A stretch of 64,000 nt of DNA, taken from assembly GCA_902141825.1 (NCBI GenBank), contig CABFPG010000007.1, positions 1-64,000 on the forward strand, written 5' to 3'. Positions 55,992 through 64,000 of this stretch are shown here, piece by piece. A program made the translations under genes and the position numbers. Numbering within the stretch: position 1 is the first letter of the stretch; each line of letters starts with the position of its first letter. The notes beneath the pieces are model-generated. The model was not told where the DNA came from, made no database searches, and saw only the letters and a program-made list of their open reading frames with translations. Origin of the DNA: Thalassocella blandensis. GTDB taxonomy: Bacteria > Pseudomonadota > Gammaproteobacteria > Pseudomonadales > Cellvibrionaceae.

Positions 55992-58463
55992 ATGAATTTT
56001 ACATTGAAAAAAGCCACGCAATTTTGCGCTGCGCTTGCTATTTTTCAACCGGCCTTAGCTCTTGCCACCCCCCATGAGGCGGCACTCACTGCCAGTCATA
56101 TTTCCCCACAAGCGGTCAGCTACTTTAAAGAAGCAGAGAATTTTTCTGCCATGGCCGGTGTTCAATTAGAATTCACACAAGATCCTAACGGAGGCGGGTT
56201 TAACGTCGGCTACGTCGATGCGGGCGATTGGCTGGCTTACGGGGATGTGAATGATCCAGCGTCGCTGTTAACCATTCCTGCCAGCGGTGAATACACCATT
56301 GAGTATCGTATTGCGACTGTGCATGGTGATCGTACTATCGGGATTGACCTGAACGCAGGGGCCATCAAATTACCAGAAACGCAAGTGCCTAATACCGGTG
56401 ACTGGCAATCCTGGCAGACAATCAGCCAGAAAGTGCAATTGGATCAAGGCAGCTACACCGTCGGTGTCACCACCTCTACCGGTGGCTGGAATCTGAACTG
56501 GTTCCGCGTCTACAGTGAAAACGGACAACAGCAGGACATCGTTCCTCTTTATGATTCCACTACCGCGCTAGAGCCCGATGCTCAGTGGGAAACAGCAACA
56601 GCATTGCATACACGTTTTTCCGATAGACCGCGTACCCGCCACGCCAAAGAAGATCAGTTTCAGTCTTACGATCACTACATTAAATTTTATTTCGAGCACC
56701 GTTCATCCAATATCGAAATCATCGACACCATACCCAAAGGCGGCAACACCATTACCATGAATGTTCGCACCTTGTGGCCACTGGATGACACCGAAGCGGA
56801 AAACCGCTGGTGGTATATGGGACGTAACACTGTGGCGCATTATGTCGGCAACGGCACCATGCAATACCTTGGTACTACCGTTGAAAATGGTGTGACGTAT
56901 TACAACTACACCAAAACAGATAACCTCAATCGCCAGTTTAATCGCCCAATTGAAATGGGAGATTTAATGGAGTTTGAAATCAGCCAGTTCAGTCAAGGTA
57001 TTCCGCGCGGACAAAACAATTACTACGGGTCCACCTTTTTGTACATCGTAGGGGAAGGTTTGGTGCCCTGGTACACTGAGAATACGGGCGAGTTTATTGA
57101 GTTCTGTTGCGAATTCCAGGAAGACAGCCGTCGCCTGCCTGAGGAGTACTGGCTCGGTGGCAAGCACTCTACTTTGCACTATCAATACACCGATGAGCCA
57201 GATAACCATTTTATGCAAATGGCGACCTATCTCGGCTATTACAATGCTCAGAAATTCCTGGAAGGTCGACGCGTTCACCACTCTTCAACCGTTGATGGTA
57301 CTCACGATGAAGACTTATCGAACGGTGTTCTGGAAGGTATGCCCGGCTTAAGCAGCGTACGTTACGTTAATAATCGCTGTTCCGACTGTCATGAGCGCAA
57401 CGGTTCTGCGCCTGTTGCGGCCAACGGTGAATTGCTTGATCGCTGGGTATTTAAAGTGGGCGATGTCGACGGTTTACCTCACCCGGATTACGGTAAAGTG
57501 CTGCAACCACTCGGTGCCGCTGGTGAAGGCAAAGTGGCCATTGCACACTGGACAGAAAAAGGCGGATTACGCACACCCAACTACCAGTTTGATGGGCCGC
57601 GCCCGGAAACCTTCTCAGCACGAATTGCGCCGCGTCTGGTCGGCCTGGGCTTACTTGAAGCGATTCCTGAGAGCACTGTTCTGGCCATGGCTGATCCTGA
57701 TGATGCTGATGGCGACGGTATTTCCGGTCGCGTGAATACCGTGATTGACCCACAAACCGGTGAAGCTCGTCTGGGACGTTTTGGCTGGAAAGCCGGTACT
57801 TTCAGCGTGAAGCACCAAATTGTCAGCGCATTTAATACCGATATGGGCGTGCGCAGCAGCATGTTGCCTGAACTGGACTGCGGTGCGAACCAATCTAACT
57901 GTGGTAATGGCAGCCCGGTTATTTCTGACGAAAAAATCGAAAAGCTCACTACCTATATTTCAGCCCTTGGCGTTCGTCCACAACGCGGTATGAAAGCCGG
58001 TATCGGTGAAGATCAGGAAATTGTTCACGGCAAGCAGGTCTTCCGAGATATTGGCTGTACGGGTTGCCACACGGAAACCATTCAAACCAGTGCTTTTGCA
58101 CCGATGACTGAAAACCGTGATCAAACCATCCATCCTTACACCGACATGTTGCTACATGACATGGGACCAGGCTTAGCCGATAACCTCGGTGAAGGCGATG
58201 CAAGTGGCGCTGAGTGGCGAACAACTCCGCTGTGGGGCTTGGGACTTTCTGCCTGTGTTACAGGTGGTGTGACCAACCCAACGGGCATGGAAGGCGACGA
58301 AGTCTGTACACCTCACCACGCGTATCTGCACGACGGTCGTGCTCGCTCCATCGAAGAAGCCATTTTATGGCACGGTGGTGAAGGCCAGGCATCTAACGAT
58401 AAATTCCAATCGCTAAATGCCAGTGATAAAGCCGCAATCCTGAAGTTCCTGAACGCGCTTTAA
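55992..58463 (+). CDS. CBM6-dihaem cytochrome (DUF1111, thiol-oxidoreductase-like) fusion
   Basis: The 823-aa product has a signal peptide (residues 1-26) and a family 6-like carbohydrate-binding module at about 47-175 (KEAENFSAMAGVQLE, GYVDAGDWLAYGDV, GWNLNWFRV). An unrecognised region at about 190-430 is rich in aromatic residues (NRWWYMGRNTVAHYV). A C-terminal DUF1111 dihaem domain carries haem-binding CSDCH (Cys463) and CTGCH (Cys688), with LRTPNYQF, GRFGWKAGTFSVKHQ and YLHDGRARSIEEAILWHGGEG. It should be secreted or periplasmic and bind a polysaccharide. A strong ribosome-binding site (GGAGG) precedes the ATG and a strong terminator follows. I infer an electron-transfer role for oxidative polysaccharide breakdown; no partner oxidase is in the window. 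Confidence 0.85.
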   Translation: MNFTLKKATQFCAALAIFQPALALATPHEAALTASHISPQAVSYFKEAENFSAMAGVQLEFTQDPNGGGFNVGYVDAGDWLAYGDVNDPASLLTIPASGEYTIEYRIATVHGDRTIGIDLNAGAIKLPETQVPNTGDWQSWQTISQKVQLDQGSYTVGVTTSTGGWNLNWFRVYSENGQQQDIVPLYDSTTALEPDAQWETATALHTRFSDRPRTRHAKEDQFQSYDHYIKFYFEHRSSNIEIIDTIPKGGNTITMNVRTLWPLDDTEAENRWWYMGRNTVAHYVGNGTMQYLGTTVENGVTYYNYTKTDNLNRQFNRPIEMGDLMEFEISQFSQGIPRGQNNYYGSTFLYIVGEGLVPWYTENTGEFIEFCCEFQEDSRRLPEEYWLGGKHSTLHYQYTDEPDNHFMQMATYLGYYNAQKFLEGRRVHHSSTVDGTHDEDLSNGVLEGMPGLSSVRYVNNRCSDCHERNGSAPVAANGELLDRWVFKVGDVDGLPHPDYGKVLQPLGAAGEGKVAIAHWTEKGGLRTPNYQFDGPRPETFSARIAPRLVGLGLLEAIPESTVLAMADPDDADGDGISGRVNTVIDPQTGEARLGRFGWKAGTFSVKHQIVSAFNTDMGVRSSMLPELDCGANQSNCGNGSPVISDEKIEKLTTYISALGVRPQRGMKAGIGEDQEIVHGKQVFRDIGCTGCHTETIQTSAFAPMTENRDQTIHPYTDMLLHDMGPGLADNLGEGDASGAEWRTTPLWGLGLSACVTGGVTNPTGMEGDEVCTPHHAYLHDGRARSIEEAILWHGGEGQASNDKFQSLNASDKAAILKFLNAL

Positions 58464-58490
58464 GTAACGCTGTTTCCAGCTTCAACCCCA

Positions 58491-58525
58491 AAACCGGTTA
58501 TGACCTTGTCATAACCGGTTTTTTT
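58491..58525 (+). terminator. Strong intrinsic terminator after the CBM6-cytochrome gene
   Basis: AAACCGGTTATGAC pairs perfectly with GTCATAACCGGTTT around a CTT loop (14-bp stem) and is followed by further T residues. It begins 28 bp after the stop codon and separates this gene from the octahaem cytochrome gene. Confidence 0.9.
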
Positions 58526-58700
58526 ATCTGCTCTTTTCAAGTATTTCCTTTCTGAGATTTTTCCAGCCATAGACAGTAAACCTTAGACCGTCAGTCATCT
58601 AGCACGAATGTATTCCCAGACCTTAAAAAAAATTTTGCCTCAGGCGCAATGATACGTAAGCTATACCTTCAGTTTACGCTCACATATTTCGGACCCACGC

Positions 58701-61064
58701 ATGGCAACAGCGCAAAAAGCTTCAAATTTTTTGTTGAGCTGCTTTTGCCGACTATTCGGTGCATTGTGTATCACTCTTGGTCAATGGTCTGTGCTTGCCG
58801 CTGCTGCACCAGGACAAAAGGAAGTTCAACAATGTGGCGGTTGTCACGCGCAGCAGGTGCAAGACTGGCAATCCTCCCATCACTATCACGCAATGAGTGT
58901 GGCCAGTGACGCCTCGGTACTCGGCGATTTTCGTCAGCAACGACTTGACTATCAGGGCCGCACCGTACGATTTTTCCGACGAGATAAACGTTTTATTATT
59001 TCAATGCCGAATTTGCATAATGATCTTCAGGACTTTGTCGTCACGCATACGTTCGGTGTTGCGCCGTTACAGCAATACATGTTTGAAATCTCGCCCGGTA
59101 AATTCCAGTTTTTTCCTTTCGCCTGGGATGCCCGAGAGCGAAAAGACGGGGGCCAACGCTGGTTTGTGCTATACCCGAATCTCGAACAACACGATGAGTT
59201 TCACTGGTCACAGATGGGACAGAATTGGAACCAGATGTGTGCTGAATGCCATGTCACCGATTATCAGAAAAATTACGATCACGCCACAGGACAATACTCT
59301 CCCAAATATTCCGCGATAAATGTCAGCTGCAATGCCTGCCACGGCAGCAGCGAAAAACATCTGGCCTGGGCGCAACAACAAGCGAGCACGTCCGCCGAAA
59401 AAGAAAAAGACGTGGGCTTCGACACCTACATTGGGATGAAATCACCGTTGTTCCGCGCTGACGATGAAGGTGTGATGAAAAGCATTGCACGCATTCGGGA
59501 CAGTCATCAAATTGAAGTTTGCGCATCCTGTCATTCGCGCCGCAGCGCGATGGCCGATCGAGGTCAACCGCAGGATTACTTTCATCACTATCGCCCAGAA
59601 CTCATTAGCGACGCTCTATACCATGCCGACGGACAGGTGCGCGAAGAAAACTATGTGTGGGGATCATTTTTACAAAGCAAAATGTATGCGGCGGGAGTAA
59701 GCTGCACAAACTGCCACAACCCCCACTCCGGGAAGTTAACATTGCCAGGCAACGAAACCTGCACGCAGTGTCATGATCGTCGGCGCTACGATCTTGCAGC
59801 ACATCATGGTCATCGCCCGGCAACAGCTGGAGCTATGTGCGTGGACTGCCATATGCCTGCCACGACTTTTATGCAGATTGATGCAAGACGAGACCACAGT
59901 TTCCAAATTTCCCGTCCAGACCTAAGCCGGCAATTCGGCGTACCCAATGCCTGCATCAGTTGTCACACACAGCAGACCAATGAGTGGGCGGAACGAGAAA
60001 TTAAAAAATTGCATCCCGCTTCACACATTCGCCAGCGCCAACATTTTAGCCAGATCTTTTCAGATGCCGCCTATATCGCACAGAACATGTCAAATGGCCA
60101 ACCAGATAGCGGGGCCAACAAACTGGCCAAGCAAAACACCGAAGCATTACTCGCGCTCGCACATAACGAACAAAATGCCGCGATAGTGCGTGCCTCGGCA
60201 CTTGCGCGTTTAACGTCCCCTTCCACTCCCGACACACGGCGTGCAATTGCCGAGGCGGCGCAAGATCAGAACCCACTTCAGCGCTTAGCGGCAATTGAAG
60301 CGAGTGAAACCTATCCTCTCGCCGAACGCTGGCGTTTGCTGAAGGGTTTGTTGCAAGACAGCTATATGCCTGTACGTGCAGAAGCCGCCAAGGTGCTGGC
60401 AGCAATGATGACCGTACCCACGCTGACAAAAACAGACAAAGCGCGCTTACATCATGCACTGGAAGAATATCGAACGGCACAGCATTATCAGGCTGATCGA
60501 GGGTTTTCGCACACCCGACTCGGCGATCTCGCTTTGCGTTTGGAAAACAGCGCTCAAGCGCAGCTTCATTTTGAAGAGGCGATCAAGGTTGAGCCAGTTT
60601 ATTTACCCGCATATATCAACCTTGCCGATCTCTTTCGCCAACAACGCGATGAAGACAAGGTACAGGAGGTACTACAAAAGGCTTTAACGATTCACCCGCA
60701 GTCCAACACCGCGCACTATGCCTTGGCGATGAGTTTGGTTCGGCAGGGAAAAAAAGACAGGGCGCTGTCGCATTTAGCCCAGGCCGCCAGTCATGGTCAG
60801 GTTGATAGCCGCTCGGTGTATGCGTATGCGCTGTTGCTACAGGATCTTGGTAAGTCGGCATCCGCCAAAAAGCAATTGCATCGCGCCTTTGACCTCACAC
60901 CTGGCAACCCCGATATCAGTTACAGCCTGGCCCAGCTGTATTTAAGAGAAGGCGACATCAATAACGCCTTATTGTTTGCTCGGAAACTCATTCAACTCGT
61001 GCCCGATACCCCTCATTTACAACAGTGGTTGCGCCGCATTGAACAGATGCAAGCGCAACCTTAA
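58701..61064 (+). CDS. Octahaem c-type cytochrome with C-terminal TPR domain
   Basis: A signal peptide (residues about 1-35) precedes eight CXXCH haem-binding motifs: CGGCH (Cys45), CAECH, CNACH, CASCH, CTNCH, CTQCH, CVDCH and CISCH, in a layout like cytochrome c554/octahaem oxidoreductases. A helical linker that reads like HEAT repeats (ASALARLTSPSTPDTRRAIAEAAQ) leads into tetratricopeptide repeats (HFEEAIKVEPVYLPAYINLA, ALTIHPQSNTAHYALAMSL, AFDLTPGNPDISYSLAQLYL). It belongs to a family of multihaem-TPR proteins of marine bacteria whose substrate is not known to me. It is periplasmic. It lies on the same strand as the CBM6-cytochrome gene but beyond its terminator, and convergent with the symporter gene 17 bp away. 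Confidence 0.88.
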   Translation: MATAQKASNFLLSCFCRLFGALCITLGQWSVLAAAAPGQKEVQQCGGCHAQQVQDWQSSHHYHAMSVASDASVLGDFRQQRLDYQGRTVRFFRRDKRFIISMPNLHNDLQDFVVTHTFGVAPLQQYMFEISPGKFQFFPFAWDARERKDGGQRWFVLYPNLEQHDEFHWSQMGQNWNQMCAECHVTDYQKNYDHATGQYSPKYSAINVSCNACHGSSEKHLAWAQQQASTSAEKEKDVGFDTYIGMKSPLFRADDEGVMKSIARIRDSHQIEVCASCHSRRSAMADRGQPQDYFHHYRPELISDALYHADGQVREENYVWGSFLQSKMYAAGVSCTNCHNPHSGKLTLPGNETCTQCHDRRRYDLAAHHGHRPATAGAMCVDCHMPATTFMQIDARRDHSFQISRPDLSRQFGVPNACISCHTQQTNEWAEREIKKLHPASHIRQRQHFSQIFSDAAYIAQNMSNGQPDSGANKLAKQNTEALLALAHNEQNAAIVRASALARLTSPSTPDTRRAIAEAAQDQNPLQRLAAIEASETYPLAERWRLLKGLLQDSYMPVRAEAAKVLAAMMTVPTLTKTDKARLHHALEEYRTAQHYQADRGFSHTRLGDLALRLENSAQAQLHFEEAIKVEPVYLPAYINLADLFRQQRDEDKVQEVLQKALTIHPQSNTAHYALAMSLVRQGKKDRALSHLAQAASHGQVDSRSVYAYALLLQDLGKSASAKKQLHRAFDLTPGNPDISYSLAQLYLREGDINNALLFARKLIQLVPDTPHLQQWLRRIEQMQAQP

Positions 61065-61080
61065 ACAAAGACGGTGGCCG

Positions 61081-62379
61081 TTAATCTGACTTACCTTCGG
61101 CATTGGGGTCATTGAATACATCTTCATTCAGCAGCCCTTCACTTTTCGCCACAATGATCGACGCGGCAGAATCACCCGTTACATTCACGGCCGTGCGCAA
61201 CATATCCAACAGACGATCAATACCGATAATCAACGCAATACCTTCGGCAGGCAACCCCACCTGACTTAATACCATGGTAAGCATAATTAAACCAACCCCA
61301 GGAACACCAGCGGTACCAATAGAGGCCAGAGTTGCGGTGAGAATGACCATCAGATATCCCGACAGACCAATGTCGATGGCGTAATACTGTGCGATGAACA
61401 CTGTGGCAACACCCTGCATAATGGCAGTGCCATCCATATTGATGGTCGCACCCAAGGGCACGGTGAAAGAGGCCACTTCATTGTTAACACCCAGGCGATT
61501 TTCCACCGTGTCCAATGTCACCGGGATGGTGGCATTGCTTGAGGCAGAGCTGAAAGCAAACAGCCAGACTCGACGCATTTTATTGAAAAACACCAAGGGT
61601 TTAAGTCCGGTTAGTAAGGTCAAGAGTCCGCCATAAACGAAAAATCCATGCAGAATCAACACCGCAACCACGGTCAGGAAATATTTGCCCAGCTTGATAA
61701 TTTCCGAAAGATTCTCCATCGTGGCAAACAGGTTGGTCACCAAACAAAAAACACCATAGGGGGCCAGCACCATGACAATCAAAACAACGCGCATAATCAC
61801 GTTGTCGAGCTGAATAAAAAACGTTTTTACCAGATCCGCTTTTTCTCCAGCCCGGGATAAACCAATACCAAACAGCAAAGCAAATACGATCACCTGCAAC
61901 ATTGAGCCGTTTGCCATTGACGACACAATATTGGTGGGTACCAGATCAATGAGCACTTGCACCAGTTCCGGCGATTCCTTGGCTTCAAAAGGTGTTTTCA
62001 CCGTGACGGTGTCCTGCATTCCCTTGCCGGGGTCTACCACTAATGCAACCAGCATTGCCAAAGTGATGGCTGCTGCCGTGGTGAACAGGTAAAACCCCAA
62101 TGTTTTTACCGATATGGCACCTATGCGGGAACTGCCACCAATCGAGCAAACACCGCAGACCAGGGAGACAAACACCAGTGGCACCACCAGCATTTTTAAG
62201 CCATTTACAAACCAGGTCCCGCCTATTTTGAGGACACCTTCAATGACATAAGTCCAGATAAAGGTCACCAGTGAAGAGTCTGCAAAATAGGTACTCAGCA
62301 GATTAAACACAAAGCCAAGTGCGATACCTGCACCCAACGCGATCAATATTTTTTTGGTAAGGCTTTCGCCTATTTGCAT
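61081..62379 (-). CDS. Dicarboxylate/amino acid:cation symporter (DAACS family)
   Basis: A membrane protein of about 432 aa with the DAACS hallmarks: LTKKILIALGAGIALG at the first helix, ASSNATIPVTLDTVENRLGV (the serine-rich re-entrant loop, here SSASSNATIP), GATINMDGTAIMQGVATVFIAQ (the NMDGT motif) and DRLLDMLRTAVNVTGDSAAS. It imports glutamate, aspartate or C4-dicarboxylates with Na+ or H+. Several starts are possible (62439, 62412, GTG 62388, 62379). A GGGGGAA sequence favours the region around 62388-62379, which also matches the family length. Confidence 0.9.
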   Translation of the reverse strand: MQIGESLTKKILIALGAGIALGFVFNLLSTYFADSSLVTFIWTYVIEGVLKIGGTWFVNGLKMLVVPLVFVSLVCGVCSIGGSSRIGAISVKTLGFYLFTTAAAITLAMLVALVVDPGKGMQDTVTVKTPFEAKESPELVQVLIDLVPTNIVSSMANGSMLQVIVFALLFGIGLSRAGEKADLVKTFFIQLDNVIMRVVLIVMVLAPYGVFCLVTNLFATMENLSEIIKLGKYFLTVVAVLILHGFFVYGGLLTLLTGLKPLVFFNKMRRVWLFAFSSASSNATIPVTLDTVENRLGVNNEVASFTVPLGATINMDGTAIMQGVATVFIAQYYAIDIGLSGYLMVILTATLASIGTAGVPGVGLIMLTMVLSQVGLPAEGIALIIGIDRLLDMLRTAVNVTGDSAASIIVAKSEGLLNEDVFNDPNAEGKSD

Positions 62380-62531
62380 ATCAGTCACAACATTCCCCCG
62401 TCTGTCACTCATTCTGAGATGTATAATGCTATGGTTCATCTATTCGAGTTATTTATACGTACTATAACAACAAAGCGAATCTCTCGCGTAATACTCTCGC
62501 TCAAATCGTCATTTCAGTAAGGGGAAAAGAT

Positions 62532-63209
62532 ATGTGTGGTTATTTCGGCAATTTACATGAAAGCCCCGTAGTTGTTGATTTAATGAACCAAATTGGCATT
62601 CCTTTGCCCTATCCTCAAAGCCAGAGCTATCCCATGCGAATGACGCAGGGCCTGGTCCTTTGTGAGCTGGATGAGCACGGTGAACGGCAGTACAGTGTCA
62701 GCGACTGCCTTTGGTGGTTTCAATTGCAAATGGAAGACGGGCAATTTAAGCCCAATGAAAAAGTGACCAGTTTTAATGCACGGGACTTGTCTAAACCGCT
62801 CTGGAAAAAGGCAGCCAAGCAACGCCGAGGTTTGGTGTTCGCCACCGAATTGGGTGAGAGTCAGCAGAAGAGTCGCTATTTAATGCGCTCGGAAGAAGGG
62901 TTTGCTCTTGGTGCAGTGTACAAAGACTGGACGCACCCACAAAGTGGCGAAGTACTGCGCTCCATGGCCATCATCACACGCCCTCCCCATCCTCGCTTCA
63001 GTCAGTATCATGAAAAATCTCTGCCGCTGTTTATTCCGTTGAAAGCCGATTTAATTCGCGACTGGCTCGACCCGAACATCGAAACCAATGTTGCGATTGA
63101 AGAACTGTTAGAATCCCCCAGTATTACCACCCCTTTAAAAGTCACCCAGGTAAAAACCTATAAACGTGGCGAACCCTTAAGTGAAGAGGCGGTTCTTGAA
63201 GCGGATTAG
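62532..63209 (+). CDS. Divergent SRAP (YedK/HMCES-like) DNA-protein crosslink protein
   Basis: The product starts MCGYFG, placing Cys2 at the mature N-terminus as in SRAP proteins, which crosslink to abasic sites. Matching elements are FNARDLSK (the NAR motif), GLVFATELGES at the place of the usual FYEW segment, and HEKSLPLFIP for the HxRMPVIL motif. The sequence is clearly diverged from YedK: the FYEW Trp is missing and the N-terminus lacks the usual Arg after CG. Catalytic Cys, Asn, Glu and His can nevertheless be placed. GGGG lies about 8 bases before the ATG. Adjacent ABC exporter starts 49 bp later and may be co-transcribed. Confidence 0.72.
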   Translation: MCGYFGNLHESPVVVDLMNQIGIPLPYPQSQSYPMRMTQGLVLCELDEHGERQYSVSDCLWWFQLQMEDGQFKPNEKVTSFNARDLSKPLWKKAAKQRRGLVFATELGESQQKSRYLMRSEEGFALGAVYKDWTHPQSGEVLRSMAIITRPPHPRFSQYHEKSLPLFIPLKADLIRDWLDPNIETNVAIEELLESPSITTPLKVTQVKTYKRGEPLSEEAVLEAD

Positions 63210-63258
63210 CCAGTAATTTGTCAGCGCTTGCTCGAACCCTCGTTATATTGGATTAATT

Positions 63259-64000
63259 ATGCGCGGGCAACGAACCGATATCAGTTTTGGTGAAGTGAAC
63301 TGGAATAAATTAACTTCGCTTATCCCCTACCTGCTTGAACACAAGATGCGCATTGGCTTGGCACTTTTGTGTCTGATAGCCGCCAAGCTTGCCAGTGTTG
63401 GCTTGCCTTTTATTCTCAAGCATATTGTCGACGATCTGGACGCAGCCGATGCCGTCACCAGCATGGTGAGCATTCCGCTAGCGCTATTGGTCGCTTATGG
63501 ACTGGTCAGATTCTCCAATGTCATTTTCGGTGAACTACGCGATACGATATTTGGACGGGTCACCGAGCGCGCCATGCGACGAATAGGGTTGAAAGTTTTC
63601 CAGCATTTACACGGCTTGGATCTCGACTTTCATTTAAATCGCTATACCGGAGGCTTATCGCGCGATATCGATCGCGGCACCAATGGCATTAGTTTTTTAA
63701 TGCGTTTTATGGTGTTTAACATTGTGCCTACCCTGCTGGAAATTGGGTTAATTGTTGTTATTTTGTTTAAACAGTACCAACCCTGGTATGCCGTTATTAT
63801 ATTTTTTGCCGTCGTTTCGTATATTTTCTTTTCCGTTTTCGCCACAGAAATGCGCACGCGATTTGTGCGTGAAATGAATAAAGCCGAATCGGCTACCAGT
63901 ACTCGTGCCATTGACAGTTTGTTAAATTACGAAACCGTAAAATATTTTACCAATGAAAGATACGAAGCGGACAATTACGATGTGGAGTTGGCCAGCTGGG
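63259..64000 (+). CDS. ATM1-type ABC exporter, permease part (cut by the window end)
   Basis: The open frame begins MRGQRTDISFGEVNWNKLTS and is still open at the window end after 247 codons. It shows the membrane domain of an ATM1/HMT1-type half-transporter: HLHGLDLDFHLNRYTGGLSRDIDRGTNGI, FMVFNIVPTLLEIGLI and ALDSLLNYETVKYFTNE-like sequence (here STRAIDSLLNYETVKYFTNE split over the end). The ATPase domain lies outside. Such transporters export glutathione-bound sulfur or metal compounds. It has no strong ribosome-binding site. Confidence 0.88.
   Translation, partial: MRGQRTDISFGEVNWNKLTSLIPYLLEHKMRIGLALLCLIAAKLASVGLPFILKHIVDDLDAADAVTSMVSIPLALLVAYGLVRFSNVIFGELRDTIFGRVTERAMRRIGLKVFQHLHGLDLDFHLNRYTGGLSRDIDRGTNGISFLMRFMVFNIVPTLLEIGLIVVILFKQYQPWYAVIIFFAVVSYIFFSVFATEMRTRFVREMNKAESATSTRAIDSLLNYETVKYFTNERYEADNYDVELASW

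Overview
The window comes from a gammaproteobacterium, most likely a marine or polysaccharide-degrading member of the Cellvibrionales (Saccharophagus/Teredinibacter type). This rests on the F1Fo operon with its atpI-B-E-F-H-A-G-D-C order followed by glmU, the RoxS/RoxR (RegB/RegA-type) pair, a DeoR regulator next to glmS, a GlyGly-CTERM protein, and a carbohydrate-binding-module/dihaem cytochrome fusion. It is inference; no rRNA gene is present to settle it.

Positions 1-5300 are a decaying chromosomal integron. At least eight attC-like recombination sites (146-3989) separate small minus-strand cassettes: a lipoprotein cut by the window edge, an unknown 111-aa protein, an ORF-less cassette, a CbrC/UPF0167 protein, an unknown 149-aa protein, a small membrane protein, a DUF2059-like secreted protein and a GNAT acetyltransferase. 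At about 4671-5313, divergently oriented as expected, lies a heavily mutated tyrosine recombinase (intI pseudogene). It keeps recognisable N-terminal, box I and C-terminal segments but has lost catalytic residues and carries stops and deletions. The platform therefore looks dead by its own integrase.

Positions 5298-17182 are all minus strand: an orphan TRAP substrate-binding protein, uvrD, a gluzincin-like metalloprotease lipoprotein, tlyA, then a probable four-gene operon (redox-type sensor kinase, response regulator, TonB-dependent receptor, and a Cys/His-rich BNR-repeat periplasmic protein). An HPP-family membrane protein diverges from it. At 18666-23638 a 1168-aa FkbH-PCP-condensation protein is followed by a MATE exporter, which looks like a minimal biosynthesis-plus-export locus. 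Then come a Cys-rich mini-lipoprotein, a small methyltransferase, a large catalase (katE), an S41-like protease and an unrecognised 290-aa protein that faces the 3' end of glmS (a conserved attTn7-type target).

Positions 31128-47136 hold the cell-wall/energy block: glmS and its DeoR-type regulator, a GlyGly-CTERM secreted protein, two tandem paralogous diguanylate cyclases, glmU, and the complete ATP synthase operon with a clear terminator after atpC. Several genes sit between glmU and glmS, which are adjacent in many relatives, and the gid/parAB genes that usually precede atpI are absent.

Positions 47137-64000 hold a second copy of the metalloprotease lipoprotein, a periplasmic protein, a SUKH/SMI1 protein with yajQ, a 48-aa basic protein, a YgiQ-type radical SAM protein, and a 1.8-kb gene-poor AT-rich region with a 16-bp tandem repeat and strong hairpins. 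These are followed by a CBM6-dihaem (DUF1111) cytochrome and an octahaem-TPR cytochrome, a dicarboxylate/amino-acid symporter, a divergent SRAP (YedK-like) protein and the 5' part of an ATM1-type ABC exporter cut by the window end. Recurring themes are extracytoplasmic redox proteins, c-di-GMP signalling and secreted proteases. No tRNA, rRNA, CRISPR array or intact transposase was seen.
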